From Alphaproteobacteria bacterium (GTDB taxonomy: Bacteria; Pseudomonadota; Alphaproteobacteria; Rickettsiales; UBA8987), in NCBI GenBank assembly GCA_030429625.1, contig JAUIFA010000002.1, positions 1 through 64,000 on the forward strand: a stretch of 64,000 bases of DNA, given 5' to 3'. Positions 45,850-56,599 of this stretch are shown in pieces (position 1 is the stretch's first letter; each line of letters begins with the position of its first letter). A program made the translations under genes and the position numbers. The notes below the pieces were generated by a model that searched no databases, was not told where the DNA came from, and was given only the letters and a program-made list of their open reading frames with translations.

Positions 45850-48800
45850 CTACCCAATCATAAAGTCATTCTCGGTGAGGGTATCAATACCGGTAAGGGT
45901 TATACTGTTGCCATTGCCCAGATCCAGCACATTGTCATGGAATTTGGCTAGTGCTTGCGCTGCGGTGGTAAAGGACGAATCCATCAAATGGATTTGATCA
46001 GTCCCGCTAACAAAGTCCATAATCACATCATTGCCACCATTTGCATCAAACATAAAGATATCTGCGCCATCGCCACCAGTTAGAGTATCATCGCCAAGAT
46101 CACCACAGAGAATATCATCCCCAGCGCCACCATAAAGCATGTCGGCATCTTTTCCGCCATGAAGAAGATCGTCTCCTAATCCACCAGAGACCGTATCCGC
46201 ACCACGATGCCCGTTTAGGAAGTCGTTACTGTTGCTGCCTAGGAGAAGATCGTCGTTGGCCGGTATAATGGCATTGTGAGAAATACCGTTACCGCCCTCT
46301 TTGATTGGGATAATGCCTATATCTGCCTGCAGATGGATGGTGACGGTTGCCTCATTGGACAACGCCCCTTGCGAATCAGTAAACTGATAGGTAAAGCTAT
46401 CTTGGCTCACCAATTGATTGTCGGCTGTATAATCATAGGTCACCGTACCGTCACCATTGTCTGTCACCGTGCCATAATGTGCGCTGCCTAGGATCAGCCC
46501 GTCTGCCGATAATGTAGCGTCTTCCACATCACTGTCATTGGCCAAAAGATTGATGGTCACCAAGCGTGTTGGTGAGGTGGTTACTTCGTCGTCATTGGCC
46601 ACCGGCGCGTTGTTCACCACCGCCCATTGGCCGCTTTGAAGAACATATTCTTGACCGTTAAAGGACAGGGTTTCTATTCCGGTAATGCTATCGGTTTCCC
46701 CCGCAGAGTTAGTGATTTCTGTTACGTCTTCATTCACGGTAATCGTATAATTCTCAATATCGCCTATATAGTGGACCGCATCTTCACCGGCACTGCCATC
46801 AAAAACATCGTTACCTGTCTCTTCAAAGAAACGATCATCCCCATCGTTACCGACCAAATGATCGTCCCCTATGTCGCCATAGAGAATATCATTGCCTTCC
46901 CCACCAGAAAGAGTGTCTTTTCCTGTTCCGCCGGTTAATGTATCGTCACCTCTCCGGCCAAGAATTACATCGTCCCCGCCATTACCCAAAATCACATCAT
47001 CAAAATCACTGCCGGTTAATGTTTCATCCGCATCTGTTCCCACGATGGTTTGTGGAGGTAGGGTGGTAACAAATTCTTCACCGTCCCAATAGAGTTCCCC
47101 ATCGGCAAATCGGATGGTTTCAACATGACTTAATGTATCTGTACCCTCACCAGAAAGGGTAGAGATCACATTGCCATTGATCGTATAATTGGCCTGATTG
47201 CCTGAGAAGGTCACCACATCATTGCCTTGGCCACCGTCAATGATATCATCACCTGCGCCGCCGGTTAATGTATCGTCGCCATCGTTGCCGCTTAGACTAT
47301 CGTCGCCAGCAAGGCCATATATGCTGTCATTGCCTTCTGAGCCATAGGCCTCATCCGCGTCGTTTCCGCCATAGATGATGTCGTCGCCTGCGCCGCCATA
47401 CAAACTGTTCTGACCGTCGCCACCTGCGAGTATATCGTTGCCTTCATTGCCTTCGATGGAGTCATTTCCCGCGTCGCCTAAAAGGAGATCATCGCCTTGG
47501 CCACCTTTTAGTATATCATCGCCAGCAAGGCCGTTAAGCGTGTCATTGCCCAACCCGCCAGAGAGGAAGTCATTGCCCGTCGCACCGGTGAGTGAATCCG
47601 GGCCACTGGTTGCGCCATCTGTTAGCATCAAGTCCCCTGCGCTATATAGCGAAACAGGCGTGTAAGTAATGGCGTTTTCTACCGCAGACACGCTCAACGC
47701 TGGACCAACGACAAAGATTGTCTGCCCGTTTATGAAAGTGATAAGGATACCGCCTTCCGAACTTGTATCCCCGGCCGGGTTTCTGTCTTGATAGTCGGCT
47801 GTCCAAACTTGTTCTGTCGAAGTAGTAATTGATGAAATTGCAGAAGAATCACCAAATACAGATAGATCAATGACATCCTGTGTAGGGTCAAAATCCATGA
47901 TCACGTCCGCATCGCCGGAATGTTGCTCAAACACAAAGATGTTACTGCCCGCACTGCCAAAGAGTACGTCATTGCCTTCGCCACCATTGAGGCTGTCATC
48001 ATCGTCCTGCCCAAAGAGCACGTCCGCCCCATTGCCACCGATTAATGTATCTTTACCATCGATGCCAGTCTCAGCGTGCGCGGCATATTCTTCGTTCGGG
48101 TCACCGTCACCAAATAAGATATCGATGCCATCGCCGCCTTCGAGGTAATCCTCTCCGCCGCCACCCATCAGATCGTCATTATCCGCATTGCCATAGAGGT
48201 AATCGTCGCCCTGTTCACCGAACAATTCATCTGGACGGTCACCCAGAGAGCCATCGCCACCAAAGATCACGTCGTTGCCATCGCCACCAAAGACCACGTT
48301 CCACGCATCAAAGCCAAAGAACACATCGTCCCCAGCCAATAACTCGGTCAATTGATGATCCCCATCATGATGCATAAAATCAGACACATTGGTGCCTGTA
48401 AATTCAGACCAAGCACTGTCATCCCACGAACCAGAAAGAAGGCTCATTACTGCAAATGTAGCAAAGCCTACGACTAGTGTTCCGGCAAATGCAGCAAATA
48501 TTGGACTTGTACCCACACCAATTGCTTCACCCAGTGCTCCGCCGATATTCATGGCAAATGTATTGCCCGTTAATGCAGAACCAGAACTCAACGTATTAAT
48601 GGTTGTTTGAATTCCAAAACCAACCGCTTGGGATGCGGCATAGTTAATGGCAAGATTTGTTACCGTATCAGGCAGATCGTCGAGATTAAACTCACCTTTT
48701 AATGAGTTGCTGATAAAGTTGATTGCCAATGTGGTAGCAAAATTACCCATCGCTTTGTCGAAATAATCATTATCAGGGAAAATATCGATAAAATCTGTGA

Positions 48801-51800
48801 TGGAGCTTTGAAGTGTCGCTCCGTCTTGTGTGATAAATGCGGTTTCAAGTGCCTCAATGATTGCAGTACTTTCTGCCAAACTTGTGGAAAGAGCGGTAAT
48901 TACTTCAGTAGGGTCACCACCAAGTGTTATGTTTTGCAATGCATTGGCCAATGTTCCGGGCACTGCATTACCCAGATTGTTCACAAATCCTTTACCAAAT
49001 TCTTCCAATCTTTCACCAAAATCACTAATCGCTTCAGGTTCTGGAGTTAAGGCAGTGAGCCATTCTGGGTCCACATAATCCGGATTGTCCGGATCAATAT
49101 CCGGCACGGCGTTGATAGCCACGGGGATGTAATTCGCGTCATTGCCATATTGTTCTTCTACGGCTGCATAAGTGGTTTCTGCAAGACCTACGGCAGTAAC
49201 AATATATAATTTACCGCCAGAAGTTTGTACAATCGCCCCTTCATCAAGCTCTGCTAGAATATGGGCATGATATTCTGGATCAAAATTAGAGTTATTATAT
49301 ACAATTTCCGGCAAGATATTGGCGTACACATCCGGATCTTCAATCGACCCAATTTCTAATAGAACACCACCTTCTTTATGGTAAACCATGTTGTCAAATT
49401 GTCCATAACCACCCTCAGGTAAATTAGTTTGGAAGTAAGAAAAGCTTCCTGGAATAGTAGAAAATACGTCATCTACTGTGATATTAGCACTGTTTGATTC
49501 TAAGTTCGACCGAGCTTCTCCGCTACCCACGCTATTGAGAGCATAAATGTTTTCAACCATTCCGGGTTGATCTGTTCCAAGATCGCGGCTGTCAGCAAGA
49601 GTAGACATGCCGTGAAGAATATAACTTTTGCTCGCGCTAATCTGTTCCTCTTCGCTTCGCCAGAGTTCGGCAAGTTTGTTGTATGCTTTGAGCGTAGCAA
49701 CACCAACAACTTCTTTTGCTGAGACATAATTTCCTCCAACTTCAAATTCATGTTTATACGCTGTATCCGTGCCTAAAGCAACTCCAACCGTACCAACAAC
49801 TTTAGCTCCTAGAATCCATGGGTTGGCATTGCTCCCAACAGCCCAAATCAATTTACCCGCCGTAGCCAATGAGCCTTCTATCACAGCCCAATTACCCCCA
49901 GCTTGGGCTGCAGAAACAGTAACATTGGTTGTTGTTGCGCCTAATGTATCAAGATTTTGGCCAAAACTAACACCAGCTTCAAGTAAAAAGCCAGCACCAG
50001 CTGCCCATTTCCCAGCCAGTTGCATATATCCAAGATGTTTAATAGGATTTATATCCACATCTGTTATAGATTGATAGATTAGTGCTGTTTGTATCTCTAT
50101 TGCTGGCGTAGGAATATGTGTAATAAATCCTTCACTGCGCGCTATATCAACTAGTGAACCAATAACAGGCCTATTCCATATACCTTCTTCAATAGTTTGT
50201 AAAATTACCGCCCCTTCCATGGTTGAAGCTACTTTACCAAGCAATTCACCATTGTGATAAACCGCCTGCCCACTGGCTTGCAGATATTCCGCTAACGCTG
50301 CTTCACCACCACTTATTGCTCCACCAGCGCTTGTAATTGCATCGCCAGCCATGGTTAATACATTTTCTAATGTATTTGAGTTTTGTCCCGCAGATATGGA
50401 GGGTCCAATATCATTATCGTTCCCTCTTAATATTTCTAATTCACCTGCTAATATGTGCGTTTGTGTTTCGCCTGCATAGGCAGTATCAATAATTTCACCA
50501 TCAATAACCCCTGTATCTACATTTAAGATTATATTGTCAATGTCAGTAATTTGATTTGCAATTTGATTATCGTTAACAGATTCAAGGACGTCACCAATTG
50601 AGGCATTTTTTACTGTTAGAGTTTTTCCATCTCCTAAATTAACAACAGCATCATCTGCGCTCATAAAAATATCATTTGCTGATAATCTATTGATACCAAA
50701 ACCATCTAACAAGATTATGTTATTATTAGCATTATTGAATGTATCTATTACAAAGTGATTTCCATCGGTTCCTTCCATAACTTTATCTGCAGCCACTCTA
50801 AATACTTTGAATGCCTCTAACAATTCTGGTCGACTGTCCTCCACATTATTAAAGTTATTGGCGGAGAGTTCGTTCACATTGACGGATTTTAGGATAAGGG
50901 TTCTACCTTCGCCATAATTGACGGCCGTGTCGTTACCCACCTGAGAAAGCCCCAACGTGTTAAACTCTACCGTTTCGGCAAAGCCTAAATCAACAATGCT
51001 GCCCGTTAGCGGGTTAAAATCATCAATCACCTGCACAGAGCCGGCCGATGTGTTGTGGTTTATCGTATAGACTTTGCTGCTTAAATGGGTCACCTGATTG
51101 CTCAGATTGGCAAAGTTTAGAGTGGTGGCATGGGTGGTGTAGGTGACCACGCCGTTGCCCTCATGTTGCACACTATCCGGGTTGATGTCTTGTGTCACGG
51201 TGGTGAGATCGCCCTGGGCATTTTCTAAACCATCGGCGCCCAGATCCCAATCGGCAAGCAGGTCATTGGTGGCGGTTTCTATGGCCGCGTCCAACGAATC
51301 ATCGGTAATGAAGTTGCCGTTTGAAATATCCTCCAGCGTAATATTTTCAATCAACACGCTACGCGCAGAACCTTGGAAACTCGGTAGGGTAATCTGCACA
51401 TCGTTACCCAGCTGCGTGGCATTGGCCATCACATCATATCCACCAAGGTGGAATGCGCTCAGGTCAATGAAATTGAAATCCTTAGAAATATCAAGATTGT
51501 TGGCATTGCCCGTGGTAAAGCCAGAGACTTTGAACACGTGAAGATCATCAAATACCTGATGGGCATTGACACCTTCTTCGCGATTGCCGTCCCCATCGAG
51601 ATCCGAACTGATATGGGAAAGCGCCGCGCCCACTTTAAAGACATGAATCGCCTTATTGCCCGACCAAGGGCCAAGGAAATCGTCCGAACTAAGTTGGGAT
51701 TTGGAAACGCCCTCCACAATGATCTGCTGATTGCTGATCGTAATGACCGCATCGCCGGATTCGTTATCCTCCACATGGTCGTTGATGAATGTTTCGTAGC

Positions 51801-54096
51801 TGTCTATGTCGGTAATACGGCGCACGTCAATCTTTTCACGCATGCCCTGAGTTTGGAAATCTTTGATGATTGTCGTGGCTGCTTCGTCACGCTGAATGGC
51901 AAAAATATCGTCACCGCGATTGGCCGGCGACACACTGTCATCGCCCCAAAGCGTGTCATTGCCTAAGTTGCCGTTGAGCGTGTCGTCGCCTTCGCCGCCC
52001 ACCAGCGTGTCGTTGTCTTTACCGCCACGAACCACGTCGTTGCCCTGACCACCATCGACCACGTCAAATCCGCCATTGCCGTTGAGTGTGTCGTCACCCA
52101 GATCACCATAGAGCGTGTCGTTGCCCGCACTGCCAACCAGATAATCATTACCCTGACCGCCATGGACCAAATCATCACCATAGTTGCCGTTGACATAATC
52201 ATCGCCCTGATTGCCATTGAGGGAGTCATCGTCACGGCCGCCATAAATCGTATCGTCACCTTCACCGCCGCTGATAACGTCATCGTCTTCATTGCCGTTG
52301 ATAAAGTCATTGCCGGCACCGCCCTCTAGCGTGTCATTCCCGTCACCACCGCGGATGGTATCGTCGCCATCCGTGCCCTCAAAATAGGCATCTTGGACCA
52401 GAAAAGTAATCTCTCCATCAATGATCAGTGCGTCGTCTTGAATGATTCCCACCACGCCATTGCCCAGGAAACCAACTTCTTCCACATTGGTGATGGTGTC
52501 CGTTCCGCTACCGTCATTGGCGGCAATATAAACCGCATTGCCTTCTTTGTTGAAGCTATAATCATTGACCGTACCAGCAAGATTAATCCGGTCTATACCT
52601 GTCCCGCCATCAATGTAGTCATTGCCAGCCCAGCCTATGAGCCAGTCATTGCCAGCCTCACCATATATATAGTCATCATCTTCACCACCAGATATTGTAT
52701 CGATTCCATCGCCACCATATAATGTGTCTTGACCCGTACTACCTGTCATTGAATCATTTCCAGCGCCTCCACTTAGTAGGTCGTTACCCTCTTGACCATA
52801 TAATACATCATTCCCTGTGCCTCCATTTAGCGTATCATTACCCAGCTTTCCTTCCAGAAGGTCATTGCCCGAATCACCATCCATAGAGTCATCATCCGCC
52901 CAGCCAACCAGCCAGTCTGCACCATTTCCGCCAGATAAGGAATCATTACCTTCACCGCCTTCAAGTAAATCGTTGCCATTATTTCCTTCTAACAGGTCGT
53001 CTCCGGTTCCACCACGTAATGTATCATCTCCAGATGCACCGTACAGGACATCATTTCCATTTTCGCCTTCTAAAATATTATTAGTCGTTTCACTGTTGTT
53101 GCTTTCATTGAGGGCATAAAGTGCATCATTTCCATCCCCGCCATACAGAGAGTCACTGCCTTCACCGCCTTTTAGAATGTCGTCTCCGGTTCCGCCTTCT
53201 AAGAAGTCGTTCCCGTTTCCTCCACTAAGCAAATCATTACCTTCATCACCGTATAGAGAATCTTGTCCTGTTCCACCATTTACAGTGTCATTACCAAGTT
53301 TTCCTTCTAAAAGATCGTGTCCTGATTCGCCTTCAAGCAAATCATTGTCCGCCCAACCAACTAACCAATCTGCACCATCTCCGCCATATAATGAATCATT
53401 CCCTGCACCACCTTCTAGAAGGTCGTCCCCTGCATAACCGTATAAGATATCATGTCCTGCTGCTCCAGCTAGTGAATCATTCCCCAATGCTCCATGCAAA
53501 GAATCATTACCATCCCCTCCGTCTAGATAATTACCAGACGTCTCATTATTATTACTTACATTTTGCGCGTAAAGTACGTCATTTCCATCGCCACCATAGA
53601 GAGAATCGCGTCCTGTTCCACCTCTTAAGATATCATCACCGCTGCCACCGTCTAATAAGTCATCCCCTGCTCCACCAATGAGCAAATCATTATTTTGATC
53701 GCCATACAGAGAATCATTGCCATTCTCACCATACAGCGTATCATTACCAGAATTGCCCCGCAATTCGTCATTCCCTCCACTACCATACAGCGTATCACTA
53801 CCGCTGCCTCCAGAAGCATAGTCATTACCTTGTGCGCCATAGATCAGATCGTTGCCCGATCCCCCGTAAAGAGAGTTAGGGTCGGTTTCGCTGTTATTAT
53901 TCTGATTTTGGGCATAAATAACATCGTTGCCAGCATCGCCATATACAACGTCTCTGCCACCGCCGCCTTTTAGCGTGTCGTTACCGCCGCCGCCGTGGAG
54001 TGTGTCGTTACCATTGCCGGCACCCTGATTGTCATTCGCACCATCACAAATAATACTGTCATTGCCTGAAGTGGCAGATCCACTAATGATTCCCAT
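45850..54096 (-). CDS. Giant RTX (haemolysin-type calcium-binding) protein, 2748 residues
   Basis: Secreted calcium-binding protein, probably an adhesin or toxin. The ATG follows GGGAGAGAAT. Layout: RTX nonapeptides (GGxGxDxLx) at about 10-500, including a 151-residue tandem duplication; a beta linker; RTX at 572-720; a non-repetitive region at about 720-1905 of unknown function with Gly/Ala-rich hydrophobic stretches near 1410-1440 and 1850-1890; RTX at 1915-2060, 2160-2300 and 2350-2440; a cadherin-like domain at 2497-2592; RTX at 2615-2690; and a C-terminal type I signal ending TENDFMIG. There is no N-terminal signal peptide. Synonymous codon choice shifts between blocks. Export is probably by the ABC/HlyD pair at 22-25 kb. 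Confidence 0.95.
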   Translation of the reverse strand: MGIISGSATSGNDSIICDGANDNQGAGNGNDTLHGGGGNDTLKGGGGRDVVYGDAGNDVIYAQNQNNNSETDPNSLYGGSGNDLIYGAQGNDYASGGSGSDTLYGSGGNDELRGNSGNDTLYGENGNDSLYGDQNNDLLIGGAGDDLLDGGSGDDILRGGTGRDSLYGGDGNDVLYAQNVSNNNETSGNYLDGGDGNDSLHGALGNDSLAGAAGHDILYGYAGDDLLEGGAGNDSLYGGDGADWLVGWADNDLLEGESGHDLLEGKLGNDTVNGGTGQDSLYGDEGNDLLSGGNGNDFLEGGTGDDILKGGEGSDSLYGGDGNDALYALNESNNSETTNNILEGENGNDVLYGASGDDTLRGGTGDDLLEGNNGNDLLEGGEGNDSLSGGNGADWLVGWADDDSMDGDSGNDLLEGKLGNDTLNGGTGNDVLYGQEGNDLLSGGAGNDSMTGSTGQDTLYGGDGIDTISGGEDDDYIYGEAGNDWLIGWAGNDYIDGGTGIDRINLAGTVNDYSFNKEGNAVYIAANDGSGTDTITNVEEVGFLGNGVVGIIQDDALIIDGEITFLVQDAYFEGTDGDDTIRGGDGNDTLEGGAGNDFINGNEDDDVISGGEGDDTIYGGRDDDSLNGNQGDDYVNGNYGDDLVHGGQGNDYLVGSAGNDTLYGDLGDDTLNGNGGFDVVDGGQGNDVVRGGKDNDTLVGGEGDDTLNGNLGNDTLWGDDSVSPANRGDDIFAIQRDEAATTIIKDFQTQGMREKIDVRRITDIDSYETFINDHVEDNESGDAVITISNQQIIVEGVSKSQLSSDDFLGPWSGNKAIHVFKVGAALSHISSDLDGDGNREEGVNAHQVFDDLHVFKVSGFTTGNANNLDISKDFNFIDLSAFHLGGYDVMANATQLGNDVQITLPSFQGSARSVLIENITLEDISNGNFITDDSLDAAIETATNDLLADWDLGADGLENAQGDLTTVTQDINPDSVQHEGNGVVTYTTHATTLNFANLSNQVTHLSSKVYTINHNTSAGSVQVIDDFNPLTGSIVDLGFAETVEFNTLGLSQVGNDTAVNYGEGRTLILKSVNVNELSANNFNNVEDSRPELLEAFKVFRVAADKVMEGTDGNHFVIDTFNNANNNIILLDGFGINRLSANDIFMSADDAVVNLGDGKTLTVKNASIGDVLESVNDNQIANQITDIDNIILNVDTGVIDGEIIDTAYAGETQTHILAGELEILRGNDNDIGPSISAGQNSNTLENVLTMAGDAITSAGGAISGGEAALAEYLQASGQAVYHNGELLGKVASTMEGAVILQTIEEGIWNRPVIGSLVDIARSEGFITHIPTPAIEIQTALIYQSITDVDINPIKHLGYMQLAGKWAAGAGFLLEAGVSFGQNLDTLGATTTNVTVSAAQAGGNWAVIEGSLATAGKLIWAVGSNANPWILGAKVVGTVGVALGTDTAYKHEFEVGGNYVSAKEVVGVATLKAYNKLAELWRSEEEQISASKSYILHGMSTLADSRDLGTDQPGMVENIYALNSVGSGEARSNLESNSANITVDDVFSTIPGSFSYFQTNLPEGGYGQFDNMVYHKEGGVLLEIGSIEDPDVYANILPEIVYNNSNFDPEYHAHILAELDEGAIVQTSGGKLYIVTAVGLAETTYAAVEEQYGNDANYIPVAINAVPDIDPDNPDYVDPEWLTALTPEPEAISDFGERLEEFGKGFVNNLGNAVPGTLANALQNITLGGDPTEVITALSTSLAESTAIIEALETAFITQDGATLQSSITDFIDIFPDNDYFDKAMGNFATTLAINFISNSLKGEFNLDDLPDTVTNLAINYAASQAVGFGIQTTINTLSSGSALTGNTFAMNIGGALGEAIGVGTSPIFAAFAGTLVVGFATFAVMSLLSGSWDDSAWSEFTGTNVSDFMHHDGDHQLTELLAGDDVFFGFDAWNVVFGGDGNDVIFGGDGSLGDRPDELFGEQGDDYLYGNADNDDLMGGGGEDYLEGGDGIDILFGDGDPNEEYAAHAETGIDGKDTLIGGNGADVLFGQDDDDSLNGGEGNDVLFGSAGSNIFVFEQHSGDADVIMDFDPTQDVIDLSVFGDSSAISSITTSTEQVWTADYQDRNPAGDTSSEGGILITFINGQTIFVVGPALSVSAVENAITYTPVSLYSAGDLMLTDGATSGPDSLTGATGNDFLSGGLGNDTLNGLAGDDILKGGQGDDLLLGDAGNDSIEGNEGNDILAGGDGQNSLYGGAGDDIIYGGNDADEAYGSEGNDSIYGLAGDDSLSGNDGDDTLTGGAGDDIIDGGQGNDVVTFSGNQANYTINGNVISTLSGEGTDTLSHVETIRFADGELYWDGEEFVTTLPPQTIVGTDADETLTGSDFDDVILGNGGDDVILGRRGDDTLTGGTGKDTLSGGEGNDILYGDIGDDHLVGNDGDDRFFEETGNDVFDGSAGEDAVHYIGDIENYTITVNEDVTEITNSAGETDSITGIETLSFNGQEYVLQSGQWAVVNNAPVANDDEVTTSPTRLVTINLLANDSDVEDATLSADGLILGSAHYGTVTDNGDGTVTYDYTADNQLVSQDSFTYQFTDSQGALSNEATVTIHLQADIGIIPIKEGGNGISHNAIIPANDDLLLGSNSNDFLNGHRGADTVSGGLGDDLLHGGKDADMLYGGAGDDILCGDLGDDTLTGGDGADIFMFDANGGNDVIMDFVSGTDQIHLMDSSFTTAAQALAKFHDNVLDLGNGNSITLTGIDTLTENDFMIG
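52744..53649 (-). repeat. Tandem 151-residue duplication inside the giant RTX gene
   Basis: Residues about 150-300 and 301-451 match with a constant 151-residue (453-bp) offset. Markers: [15 protein letters not shown] (173) against [15 protein letters not shown] (324), and [16 protein letters not shown] (241) against [16 protein letters not shown] (392). A third, looser copy of the NxNNxET marker lies at about 57. The unit spans many nonapeptides, so it arose by block duplication, not by single-repeat slippage. Confidence 0.85.
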
Positions 54097-54221
54097 ATTC
54101 TCTCTCCCAAGATATTATGTTTTAATTTTTTCTCTTTCTACATTAATCCGCCGATTTTAGCTGTAATATATTTAATGTAAAGATAATGTTAACTTCTGGT
54201 TTATTACAATATTCTTACATT

Positions 54222-54431
54222 CTAGCCAGTTAGCTTATAGGTGGCGGTGCTATTATCCCGCTCGATGCGCTGACGCATCAGTTCTAAATGTTGACGCTGA
54301 TACTCAATGCGTTGCTGCTGCAAACCGTTATTCTGATGACCAACATAGCCGATGATCAGGTTAGACCCCACCAGCAAAAGCAACAAGCACAAATGGGTGA
54401 TAAACAGTTTGATGTATAGATGCCTGTCCAT
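54222..54431 (-). CDS. Small single-helix membrane protein upstream of the RTX gene
   Basis: 69 residues: a transmembrane helix at about 8-30 (LFITHLCLLLLLVGSNLIIGYV) and a charged, Gln/Arg-rich coiled-coil tail (about 35-60) on the far side. GGAG lies before the ATG. It is 12 bp after a 56-residue gene and 125 bp before the giant RTX gene, all co-directional, so it may help synthesis, anchoring or export of the RTX protein (inference). I recognise no family. Confidence 0.65.
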   Translation of the reverse strand: MDRHLYIKLFITHLCLLLLLVGSNLIIGYVGHQNNGLQQQRIEYQRQHLELMRQRIERDNSTATYKLTG

Positions 54432-54443
54432 ATCATTCTCCTT

Positions 54444-54614
54444 CTACGAGTTGCCGGCATAGGCCACCACACGCCCGTCACAAATGATATTCTCCATCAG
54501 ATAAGGCTGCTCCACCATTGCCCGATTCTGAGCACTTTCTGCCTTCGCATCGCCCAGATCATCCTTCACCCGCCGAGCCAGCAATTCTATTTCTGAATTA
54601 TTCACATCAACCAT
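54444..54614 (-). CDS. Small hypothetical protein, 56 residues
   Basis: It starts MVDVNNSEIELLARRVKDD and ends VVAYAGNS. It is soluble, with an N-terminal amphipathic helix and one Cys in IICDGRVV. A strong AAGGAG ribosome site lies 10 bp before the ATG. It is the first gene of the unit that leads into the 69-residue membrane protein and the RTX gene, with a possible promoter at 54654-54682. The good ribosome site and tight spacing support a real gene. The function is unknown. Confidence 0.65.
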   Translation of the reverse strand: MVDVNNSEIELLARRVKDDLGDAKAESAQNRAMVEQPYLMENIICDGRVVAYAGNS

Positions 54615-54653
54615 AACCACTCTCTCCTTATAAAATAGTTAGTGATATAGAGA

Positions 54654-54682
54654 TATGTAATCCAATATACGTCACATGTCAA
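54654..54682 (-). promoter_or_regulatory. Possible promoter of the small-gene/RTX operon
   Basis: On the minus strand a perfect -35 TTGACA (54682-54677) is followed after 17 bp by TACATA (54659-54654), a poor -10. It lies 40 bp before the first start codon. The CtrA-like box at 54728-54743 lies about 46 bp further upstream. Confidence 0.4.
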
Positions 54683-54727
54683 GTTAAAAAGACGTGTAAT
54701 GGATGATATTGATATTTTTCTTACTTG

Positions 54728-54743
54728 TTAATGGTTTGTTAAC
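54728..54743 (+). promoter_or_regulatory. CtrA-consensus box in the RTX/unknown-operon divergent region
   Basis: TTAA TGGTTTG TTAAC is an exact match to TTAA-N7-TTAAC. Because the base before it is G, the reverse strand also matches exactly. Ten bases later comes TAGGAT (54754-54759), a -10 placed exactly as at the second box at 55904. The start codon at 54799 lies 39 bp after the -10. Confidence 0.65.
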
Positions 54744-54798
54744 AATACTATGTTAGGATGCGTGGCTTATTAGAACGCTAGATATTGGTAACATTAAG

Positions 54799-55641
54799 AT
54801 GCCGAAGAAATTATCGCCCGCAGAAGAGATATATGCGGCAATAGCAACACAAAAACATAAATATAGGCGCTGTGGTTTACAACCCGGAGATCAGGAAAGA
54901 ATAACAGAAATATTTGATCAGGCGCTGGAGGATGGTTCTCCTGTAGAGCTTTTGATGTTTTGGGGGCAAGGCCAGCGAGATTATGTGGCTGCGCCTGAGG
55001 AAATGGCGGCTGAATTTCTGGCAATAGCCTTGGGGAACATTAGCTCAAGAATATCCAACGATGTGGTGCTAAACTTAGTGTTTTGTGATAGCCACATTAA
55101 ATTTAATGGATATGAATATTCAGAAGAATACCAAAAACAGGTCACCCAATTGATTCGTGATAAATTCGCTGAACAAAGTGGTAACTTAGTAGTAAAACCA
55201 CATTTGATGAGTGAAGTTGCTGGCTACACCCCAACAAAAGACGGTAAATCTTTTAAGCAATATCAAGAGTTTGAAGGAATGGCTGCTTCTGTGGAATTGG
55301 ATCCAGAATTGCAAAGAAGCTTAACGTTTGCGGCAATGAAAAACTATAAAGGCCAGATAGAAGATCCTGAATTGGCAGCAAAGAACTATTATTTATTGAA
55401 TTTATTTGAAAATGGCCCATTAGCAGAGAAATTTGAAGGCAGTATATTCTTAACGTACAATAACCGGTTACACAAATACATAACCCCAGAAGGGATGCCA
55501 ACATTCTACATGAATTCCTTAAATAAAAACACCTCAATGAAGCCGTGGTTTACGGATGAAAGAATAGTTGAACCAGCAACGTTATCACAAAGTCCAGACA
55601 TAGTAGGGCCGGCCAATGATAAAGGAGGCAGGGAAAGGTAA
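54799..55641 (+). CDS. Hypothetical protein, first of the unknown cluster
   Basis: 280 residues, soluble, no signal peptide. The best-structured part is residues 45-100: SPVELLMFWGQGQRDYVAAP, a helical stretch, then NLVFCDSHIKFNGYEY, a pattern of strand, loop and acidic/His residues that looks like an active site and is faintly like isocyanide-synthase (DIT1/PvcA-like) folds. That likeness is a guess. The C-terminal quarter is Asn/Lys-rich and disordered. It overlaps the next gene by one base (TAATG) and lies behind a CtrA-type promoter. Confidence 0.75.
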   Translation: MPKKLSPAEEIYAAIATQKHKYRRCGLQPGDQERITEIFDQALEDGSPVELLMFWGQGQRDYVAAPEEMAAEFLAIALGNISSRISNDVVLNLVFCDSHIKFNGYEYSEEYQKQVTQLIRDKFAEQSGNLVVKPHLMSEVAGYTPTKDGKSFKQYQEFEGMAASVELDPELQRSLTFAAMKNYKGQIEDPELAAKNYYLLNLFENGPLAEKFEGSIFLTYNNRLHKYITPEGMPTFYMNSLNKNTSMKPWFTDERIVEPATLSQSPDIVGPANDKGGRER

Positions 55642-55901
55642 TGAGTAAATTATCCCATTTAGAATCTTTGAAGTTTGAAAACGGAGAGGCCATTGTTCTC
55701 ATTTCTGCCAAAGCCTCAGACAACACTGATTTTTATGCTTACCTTAAAATGACCTCTGAACAATATGAGACAGCAAAAGACCTTTATACTACGGGTAAAG
55801 AGTTTGAATTGTTAAATATTGGCTACGTCATTCATACGGAAATGCTTCCTGAACCACCAGAATTTGTTAAGCAATATATCAAAGAAGAATACAATCTATA
55901 G
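55641..55901 (+). CDS. Hypothetical protein, 86 residues
   Basis: A small acidic alpha/beta protein (LESLKFENGEAIVLISAKA, FYAYLKMTSEQYETAKDLY). Translation is coupled to the preceding gene: its ATG overlaps that gene's TAA. The upstream GGAGGCAGGGAAAGG is a strong ribosome site. No family is recognised. The pairing suggests the two products act together. Confidence 0.7.
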   Translation: MSKLSHLESLKFENGEAIVLISAKASDNTDFYAYLKMTSEQYETAKDLYTTGKEFELLNIGYVIHTEMLPEPPEFVKQYIKEEYNL

Positions 55902-55903
55902 TA

Positions 55904-55919
55904 TTAACGATTTGTTAAC
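55904..55919 (+). promoter_or_regulatory. Second CtrA-consensus box in the unknown cluster
   Basis: TTAA CGATTTG TTAAC matches TTAA-N7-TTAAC exactly. TATGAT (55930-55935) follows after 10 bases, and the ATG lies 43 bp after the -10. Spacer bases GTTTG/ATTTG and the ATGT before the -10 are shared with the box at 54728. Confidence 0.65.
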
Positions 55920-55978
55920 CTTACAATGTTATGATAACTCCTGTAGTTGTGTATTATTGAGGGAAGGAAAAAAGAATT

Positions 55979-56287
55979 ATGGTAACAAAACAAGAGCAAG
56001 AAAAAACATATAATACTATAATGGATGTGTATGATGATTGTGACCATTTATTGGTTACGCTTCATGATGCAGACAGGGTAAAAGTAGATCATGATATGTT
56101 AGAAAAAGGAATGGATTTTGCAAAAAGCAGCCATGATGCCATAGATAATATTCTGGATATATATCTTAATTATGTAGAATCTGGTGAAAAAATGCCTATG
56201 CATGATGTTAAAAAAATAGAAAAATCAATCCGTGAGGCATTTATAGATATTGAGGAATTTAAGGAGGCGGTTGTAAAACTGAATTAA
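55979..56287 (+). CDS. Hypothetical helical protein, 102 residues
   Basis: Acidic and almost wholly alpha-helical (three to four helices, such as DVYDDCDHLLVTLHDADRVK and HDAIDNILDIYLNYVESG), like a small adaptor or four-helix bundle. GAGGGAAGGA lies before the ATG. It is the first gene after the second CtrA-type promoter, and the next gene follows 3 bp later. The family is not recognised. Confidence 0.7.
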   Translation: MVTKQEQEKTYNTIMDVYDDCDHLLVTLHDADRVKVDHDMLEKGMDFAKSSHDAIDNILDIYLNYVESGEKMPMHDVKKIEKSIREAFIDIEEFKEAVVKLN

Positions 56288-56290
56288 GGT

Positions 56291-56599
56291 ATGAGTGAAA
56301 TGAAAGAATCGAGTATTTCAGTAAAATATAAGCCTGGACCGCGACAGCAAGCAATGATTGACGCCCACGGCCGACTGGGCGAAGAAAAAGGGGCAGACGT
56401 TATTGAAGCAGCAAAAGTCTTGAGTGATGAATTATTACATGTCGCAGAAATTCTCCAAGCTGAAGTTGGTGTATCTGTCGATGAGTGTGTGGGTAACAGA
56501 AAAGCTAGAACTGAAGATAGAAGAGTTGATAGGGAACGTCCCGACAGTCAAGTTGGACAACTACATACTCAAGAAAAAGGTTGGTTGAGTAGAATATAA
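56291..56599 (+). CDS. Hypothetical protein, 102 residues
   Basis: Basic N-terminus (VKYKPGPRQQAMIDAHGRLG), a central amphipathic helix pair (ADVIEAAKVLSDELLHVAEIL), and a polar, Arg/Asp/Gln-rich tail likely disordered. The next gene starts right after its stop codon. The family is not recognised. Its Gly-Pro-Arg start and central helix could bind a partner or membrane, but nothing shows an enzyme. Confidence 0.68.
   Translation: MSEMKESSISVKYKPGPRQQAMIDAHGRLGEEKGADVIEAAKVLSDELLHVAEILQAEVGVSVDECVGNRKARTEDRRVDRERPDSQVGQLHTQEKGWLSRI

Noticed and set aside
48045-48377. Long plus-strand frames rich in His/Arg opposite the RTX genes (also at 52695-53681, 60283 and 61753)
   Set aside because: They are complements of the repetitive Gly-Asn-Asp codons; the low-complexity His/Arg/Tyr or Ser/Pro content is what antisense RTX DNA gives.
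45850-54096. CRISPR-like regular repeats at 52-54 kb
   Set aside because: The periodicity is 27 bp in phase with an intact reading frame, which is the RTX nonapeptide (nine codons), not repeat-spacer units.
54181-54205. GTTAA-N7-TTTA near 54188 as another CtrA box for the RTX gene
   Set aside because: One half-site is poor and there is no -10 at the spacing seen in the good examples.
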